NCBI RefSeq assembly: GCF_024323335.1
Contig: NC_066581.1
Location: 433,336,136-433,400,135 of the forward strand
Length of the DNA stretch: 64,000 bases
Direction of reading: 5' to 3'
DNA from: Lathyrus oleraceus
Taxonomy: Eukaryota > Streptophyta > Magnoliopsida > Fabales > Fabaceae
The position numbers were made by a program, and so were the translations under genes. Under the pieces are notes generated by a model. That model saw only the letters and a list, made by a program, of their open reading frames with translations. It did no database searches and was not told the DNA's origin. This document shows positions 58,124-64,000 of the stretch, one piece after another; position 1 is the stretch's first letter, and each line of letters starts with the position of its first letter.

Positions 58124-60940
58124 AAAGAAAAGAACAATTCGCTAAGTTGAAAACCCGAAAGGGCGACTTAGGCAAAAATGAGCGTCTTAGTGGATTGAAC
58201 CCAAAAGGGCGATCCAGGCAAAAGTTAGAGACATAAAACAGAAAAAGAATTATCCCGACAAATTGAGTACCCCACCTTGGGGCATTTTATGCAAAAATTT
58301 GGGATCATGGCAAGCAACTGCATCCTGCTGATCTTTAGTTTTGAAGACATTCTTGAGCAATTTTGGTTCAGTTTGCTTCATTATCTCCAGCAGTCACCAA
58401 GAGCACAGTGGACATCAAAAGATGGTAGAAGGATAAGTGATCATTGTATTTAGTGTATCCCTCTTCCATGTAAATTACCATTTTTTAACTTTTATAAAAA
58501 TCTATGGAGTCTTGTCATTTATAGACTACCATTCTATTAAATAAAGTTGAGCTTTTATCTAATTGTTTCTACTCTTATTTATTATTCACCCAAATAGATT
58601 TAAATTTTATTATGATCATTTTTGAAATTAAATTTTAAATCAAAATCATGCTTTCTTAAATATATAAAAGCAATCGATCTCATTTAAAAGGAATATCAAC
58701 ATTGGTTAGAAAGCGGTAAGCCATAAATGTGGAGCATTATTGGTTCTCCCCAAGAAGTTGGTGTGATCCTTATTTCATCCCCAACAGCTTTTTAGCATCC
58801 GATGTTTGTTGGTTTCCCCAACCGAGTTTGTTGGGCTCCCTTGGGTTGTAGGTGTGTTATTTCAGCAGTTTGCATGGTTTCAGCAAAATTTTATTTCTTC
58901 GTAAATCATCATCAGATTCGTTCCTAGTCAGAGTTGCTCCCTGATTCTGAGCAGCTATTTGTGTTATTCCCCTGCAGGGTTGTCTCTCATTTGATATGGT
59001 ATTGACCTAAAATTCCCTGCAGGCATGATAGCAGTTTCCTCAGCGGATCCTTGTGCTTTCCCCGACCAGGATTGAGCCTTCGAGATGTTTGATCTCTTCT
59101 CCAGCAGTTGTTTCCCTCTTGTGTAGATTGGTCGAGAATTGTATTAATGATTCAAATCAGTGACAGTTGTATCCTTTGTGATTGTTTTGTCAGCATGATC
59201 ATTACATATACATATACATATTCATAAATTTCAATATTGCATCATTACACCTTGGGATTCATTTTTATTTTGACTCTATGCTATGGTGGTACTTTATCCC
59301 CATCCAGGTTTGGTGTGTCTGTCCTCCTTCAATTGTAGAGTGTCAGCCCCTTAAGAAGAAAGACTTTAACCTTTCTCCTACTCCCCATTGAGTTATTTCC
59401 TCGTGGATGATAATTATTTCAATTTCCTCCTTAATTGATTATCTGGATGGAACAACTCCCATTGAGTTATATCCTTATTGGATTGAGTCTTGATTGACCG
59501 TTTCTCTCTAGATCTTACCTAGATAGATGCCCTTAGTCCTTTAAGAGTCAATTACCCAGTAACTGGTAATATTCTTCTTAGTTTGCAATTTGTTACTTTT
59601 GTCCAATACCCGGTAAGAGTAACCCCTTTTCTCCTCAGCGGATTCGTTTTCATATTTCCCCAGGAAGTATATCCTTGATATGTTCATCCTAATCGATGCC
59701 AGATATTTTCTTCCTCTACTTTGAGTTTATCCTTGATATGTTCATCTTAACCGGTGACAGATATCCTCTTTCTTTGGTATTCTACCTAATAAGAAGGTAG
59801 TTGTAAATCCTGCTGCCCAGTAACCGATAGTTGTAAATCCTGCTTTTCTCCCCTTTGTAGAGTTTATCCTTGATATGTTCATCCTAACCGATGCCGGATA
59901 TTCTCTTTGTGGTTTTCTATCAAGTAACTAATAAATATAATTCCTATTTTTTCTCTCCCCCCTGAGTTTATCCTTGATATGTTCATCCTAACAAGTGACG
60001 AATATTCTCTTTTTGGTATTCTATCCATCATTCGGTAGATGTAATTCCTACTTTTTCAGACAGTTTATCCTTGATATGTTCATCCTGACCGATGACGGAG
60101 ATCCTCCCTGATTTCCCCATGCAAGTCTATCCTTGATATGTTCATCTTAACTGATGACGGATTTTCTTTTCTTTGAGTCTATCCTTGATATGTTCACTTT
60201 AACCAGTGACAGATATTCTCTCCCATTGGTCTTCTGCCTAGTAACCGGTAGTTGTAAATCCTATTTTGGCTTCTCCCCAACAGTCTATTCTTACCCAGTA
60301 ACCGGTAATGAATACGCCTCCTGGATACCCTCAGCGAGTCATCCTTGATATGCTTACCCAAACTGGTAACGGATGTCCTCCCTGTCAGAGTGTGTTATCT
60401 CCTTACCCAGTAACTAGTAGTGGATAATATACTTCTGTTGCTCCTATGTTGAAGACTATTTCTTCCCCAGTTGAGTGTGAGTGCACATTTCCTTAGTGAA
60501 ATCGCTGTTTCCTGCTTGGCTAGAGTATTTCAGCTTTGTTCTGATCTACTCGCTTCCCCCTGCATATGTCCTTCTTTCCCCGACTGAGTCTTTCCATGGA
60601 TTTATTTTCATGGAATCCCTCTAGTACCCCAGTTATTTTTAAGTTGTAGCCTGGCCTACACATAAACCCTCTAATCCCCTCAAAGTCTCTGTCTCCCCGG
60701 TGAGCTTTCCTTATGGAATGTATTATGCTCCTGTGGATTTTCAGTCTCTCTGGATTCTTTTCCTTTGTGGCAACATTTTCCCCATAGAGATTATTTTAAC
60801 ATCCATATCAAATGCATCATGAGGTCTCTGAGGGACCAAAATTTGTTTCTATATGTTTTTATTTAAGCCCATTATACTGAGTCGATACGAAGATTTTAAC
60901 CTTCACCTCCTCAGTTAGAATGTCCATAAATAGGGGTAGC
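58124..60940 (+). other. 3' UTR of Ogre B
   Basis: 2.8 kb, non-coding. It starts with the AAAACCCGAAAGGGCGACTTAGGC repeat shared with G, is followed by an A/T-rich part (58440-58720), then T- and C-rich sequence with many TTCCCCAGC- or TCCCC-like motifs, and the TCCTTGATATG array. Purine tract AAATAGGGGTAGC at 60928-60940. Small open frames in it are not supported. Confidence 0.85.
59669..60382 (+). repeat. Degenerate array of TCCTTGATATGTTCA units
   Basis: Eight occurrences of TCCTTGATATG(T/C)T at 50-165 bp intervals, mostly followed by TCCTAACCGATGACGGATAT-like sequence, alternating with CCAGTAACCGGTAGTTGTAA phrases. D's 3' UTR (5158-6262) has the CCAGTAACCGGT phrases but no clear TCCTTGATATG copies. 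Confidence 0.8.
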
Positions 60941-63443
60941 TGTAAGACCCCAATTTTGACCATATGATCCCTCAGGCTATCTCATCGTATGCATTAGCAT
61001 TGGGATCACATCTTGGCATCCTCCTTACCCTTCATTCATTGGGTTTGCATTGGGAGAGATCACCAAGCACCATGTGATTGTATCATACTTTGTGTTTTTA
61101 TCATTTTTACTAACCAAAATACCAAAAATATGTCTTTGCATTTTGTCTAACTCTTTTGTAGGTAGTGCACATGCTCACCTTTGATCTATCAAGCTTACAT
61201 CTAGGGTTTAAGACCCTCATTGCAAGGATCTCAATCAAGAATTGGTCTACTAAGGCTCTAGACATTATATATGAATCCCCATGAGCCTCACATGTTAGTT
61301 TGGTCAAGAATTCATCAAGAGTTTGGAATTGGTTTGTCTTGGAAACCCTAATTCATCTAGGTATCTTATGTGACTTCTTCACCAAGCTTCTTCAAAAATT
61401 GATCAAATATTTCAAGGGATACTTCACATTTCATCATCTTATGCATATATGATCTCCCATGAGTCCCAAAAGTCAAGAGAATTTCAAGCTAGCAAGTTGG
61501 ATCATGGTGGTTGGCCAGAGGAATTCATCTGATCAAAACTGGGGTTCCTTAGACCCTATCTCCTACTATTTTTGTCATATGAAAATGATTCTGAGAGAAA
61601 CGTTACTCTAAATGACATTCCAAAAAACTTTCATGTTGAAGTTTAGATCTAGTTTTGTTTGGAAAGTCATTTGTTATGGTGAAAGATTGTAGGTCCTTTT
61701 GTCTAAACCCTAATTTGGAGGTCAACTTCCCAAGGCCATAACTTGCTCAATTTTTATGAGATGAAGAATTTCCAAGTTTCAAAATCAAATTCAATGTCTA
61801 TATTTCAACTTTTATGTTTGGAGGAAGATCTAATTCAACTTTTATGTGCATGTGATAGGAGGATACATTATAGGTCATTTTGGACCAATGCCATTGGACA
61901 AGTGATTTTTCTCAACTTCAAAAATGCATAACTCCTTCATATTAAATCCAAATGAGATCAAATTTGTGGCCATTTTTAAGTACTTTGATATAGATACAAC
62001 TTTTATGAAGGAAGGTTTCTCATTTGAAGCTCACATAAGAAGTTATCTAAGGTGGAATAGGTGAGCATATGACTTGACACTTAGAATATTTTTTGACGTG
62101 TTTAATTTTCCCAACTTCCACCTCAAAATTCATTATGATCCAAGCTTCAAATGAAAAAGTGTTCAACATGAAAGTTGTTCCTCTTGATCTAACCTTTCCA
62201 AAATGTTCAATTTCATTCATTTTGGACAAGATTTGAATGGGCTGCACATGGCTTGAACATGAGTGATCATTTGGCATAAATTGAACTTGAACATTCCATT
62301 CACCATTGCCTAGCATTCTAACATGATCTCAACATTGCTTGTACTCAATTATGGATCAGAAGAAGTGATTTCGTGGGTCTGTACACGCCCATGCACCCAT
62401 TCACTATATATTGCTATTTTTGGATTTCATTTCAAGTGTGCAAATATCAATCCATTTGGCTATAAATAGAGCCCTCTATGCCCAGAAATAAGGACCCTAC
62501 ACGCCATCTTTGCTTCCAAACCTTCAAACCCTCTCATTCCAAAGGATAATCTTGATAATTTCCATTGGAAATTGAGTTTGAATCTCACTATTTTGAGATT
62601 CAAATCTCCAAGGATCTTGAACCTTTTGATCATCCGATTCTACTCTATCCAGTGGCCTAAGTAAGATCAAGAGCAAGATCAATCGAGCACAAACCTGCAT
62701 TGGTCAGATCTTTTCAACTCTTAACTTTTAAATTTTATACTTAGGATTAGTCTCTTCATCTCCTCCCCACTTCTTTAATTTCAAAATCTCTCCCTCCTTT
62801 TAAAATCTTTTGTGCTTGTATTTTCTAAACTTAGACTTTGTTGCAAATTAGAAACTTTAGCCTTATGCCATTGTATTTTCAAACTCTTTTCTTAATCAAA
62901 TTTGTAAATGAACTTAACTATACTTGACTTAAATTTTTCAAAAGACAAAAAGAACTAAAATTCATTCAGACTCTTTTAGACCTTTTGTGCCTTTGTTAAA
63001 CTTAAACTTTTGTTAAAAGCAATGCACTCGTTTTGAAATCTATACCATGAACTACGAGGTTCTGATCCCTCATTTTATGTTGGTACGTAGGCACAAGTTC
63101 GAAGGTCTTGTAAAACACAAAAATACAACTAATGAATTCTTTTCTCATCCCTCCACTCTATTTATTCCAAACATCATTTTGTACAAAAACACATATGCAC
63201 ACAAGAAAGGGCTCCCTAGGAGTACCTAGGACACTTTGGGTGCTAACACCTTTCCTTTGTGTAACCAACCCCCTTACCTGTAATCTCTGGCATTTTATTA
63301 GTTTAGATTTGAGAACTTCTTATATTTGGGTTTTGTTCGTATTTTTCCCTTTTCCATTGGAAACAATAAAAGTGCGGTGGCGACTCTGGTTTTATTGACG
63401 TCTAGCTTATCCATAGCTTGATGGTCATGAATTTACCGCTATA
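60941..63443 (+). mobile_element. 3' LTR of Ogre B, shortened
   Basis: 2503 bp, TGTAAGACC...TTACCGCTATA (normal end TACA mutated). Colinear with the 5' LTR except for one gap: at 62696-62704 it jumps from the equivalent of 33626 to 35816, across a CATTG shared by both sides. TATA box at 62461, hairpin at 63049, U5 block near 63210. It shows the empty site of the SIRE-like insertion near 61090. Confidence 0.9.
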
Positions 63444-63758
63444 GAACCAAACTCCTAAAACATGCCACACACTAAAAGAAAAGATCAAAAGGGAGGGACC
63501 TGTCTCAGTCATACTTGTATTGGTTCATTTGACACAAGGTCATTGATGAACCAATTAGCCTTAAGACATTAGAGATTTCATTGGTCCCATGAGGGAATGG
63601 AGAAGAATAGGGATGAAGATGAAGGGGAAGGGGGGAGATAAAAACAAAAATTGACCAAGGGAGAATTTTATCAAATTAAAACCATTCATTCATTTTGGAA
63701 GATGAAATGTACAAAAGTCATCAAAATCCAATGGTTTTAATCCCCTAAATCCCCTAAA
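63444..63758 (-). mobile_element. 5' LTR of element A, 5' half (partial)
   Basis: After the GAACC duplication the minus-strand A LTR resumes: CTCCTAAAACATGCCACAC matches the B LTR in reverse at 34868 and continues for about 300 bp (CATTCATTCATTTTGGAAGATG, AATCCCCTAAAT). Homology stops at about 63758, where a different sequence starts. Confidence 0.8.
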
Positions 63759-64000
63759 TGTAGTCTGGAAGACCTGGCCTATTACTTGGCCAGGCAACTG
63801 TCTGAAGTCCTCCTTAAGAGGCAATGTTTGTGTTTGTTTACTTTTGTCCCAAGCAGGAAAAGTCCTTTAAATAAGGCAATTGGTAGACAAAAGAGATATG
63901 TAACCTATCTCCTACTATTCTGTGAGTCACTCACATTGCTCACACTACTTGTGTTTGATGCATGTTGAGTAAAAACCCAAGATCTATCGAGTCAATAACT
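63759..64000. other. Unassigned sequence, possible LTR start
   Basis: Starts TGTAGTCTGGAAGACC, includes an inverted repeat CCTGGCC...GGCCAGG (63773-63795) and a TATA-like TTTAAATAAGG at about 63866. It does not match the LTRs in the window. It could be the start of another retrotransposon LTR inserted in A's LTR; the window ends before this can be tested. Confidence 0.35.

Larger units (their letters stand above)
16304..63443 (+). mobile_element. Ogre retrotransposon B, complete with nested insertions
   Basis: Ty3/gypsy element of the Ogre/Tat type, inserted in the 5' LTR of A. Order: 5' LTR (16304-16462 plus 31998-36561), primer site, leader, ORF1, gag, protease, intron, RT, RNase H, integrase, long 3' UTR, purine tract, 3' LTR (60941-63443). 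It contains the SIRE-like element in its 5' LTR and element G in its RNase H region; without them it is about 19.7 kb, usual for Ogre. Termini TG...TA and the GAACC duplication define it. Several stops and altered catalytic residues make it inactive. Confidence 0.9.

Overview
The window is plant nuclear DNA made almost entirely of nested, decayed LTR retrotransposons. I found no host gene, rRNA, tRNA or CRISPR array. Very large Ty3/gypsy elements with an extra ORF upstream of gag, LTRs of 2.5-4.9 kb, a tRNA-Arg-type primer site and an intron before the RT domain are the hallmarks of the Ogre (Tat) lineage. That points to a legume with a repeat-rich genome, most likely Fabeae (pea, vetch, faba bean, lentil) or a relative such as clover or Medicago. 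The species itself is inferred.

I use letters for the elements. A is a minus-strand Ogre. Its protease, gag and ORF1 remnants lie at 1355-5157, its leader at 14124-14519, and its 5' LTR is split between 14520-16303 and 63444-63758. B is a plus-strand Ogre inserted in A's 5' LTR. It spans 16304-63443, is flanked by a 5-bp duplication GAACC, and has both LTRs, leader, ORF1, gag, protease, a predicted intron, RT, RNase H and integrase, all carrying stops or frameshifts.

Two insertion stacks sit inside B. In its 5' LTR lies a SIRE-like Ty1/copia element (16463-31992, duplication TTTTT), and inside that element's 5' LTR lies a second, minus-strand copia element (17472-24977, duplication AGAGA). 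In B's RNase H region lies element G, a 5'-truncated Ogre (44335-56259, duplication ATATT), and G's 3' UTR carries a solo LTR (48606-51149, minus, duplication CGTAT). Nesting is therefore four layers deep along two paths.

Between A's leader and A's ORF1 (5158-14123) are a 3' UTR plus 3' LTR of a plus-strand Ogre (D) and part of a minus-strand LTR (C). They are joined to A's ORF1 by an abrupt junction at about 5157 that probably marks a large deletion. At the left edge (1-1354) a 3'-UTR-like stretch runs into two LTR ends facing each other as an inverted repeat. The last 242 bases are unassigned.

The most interesting signals that gene calling does not explain are: (i) a hairpin module (GAACTACG ... 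TACGTAGGCA) in all seven LTRs or LTR pieces where I looked for it, whose inner stems differ between copies but remain self-complementary; (ii) a TCCCCAGCAGAG-type motif repeated through the 3' UTRs that equals the complement of the primer site; (iii) an intact in-frame Ogre intron in B; (iv) two LTRs of different families that lack nearly the same ~2 kb; and (v) a cluster of seven TTAACCGGTTAA palindromes in a copia leader. All coding regions are pseudogenes, so nothing here looks autonomously mobile.
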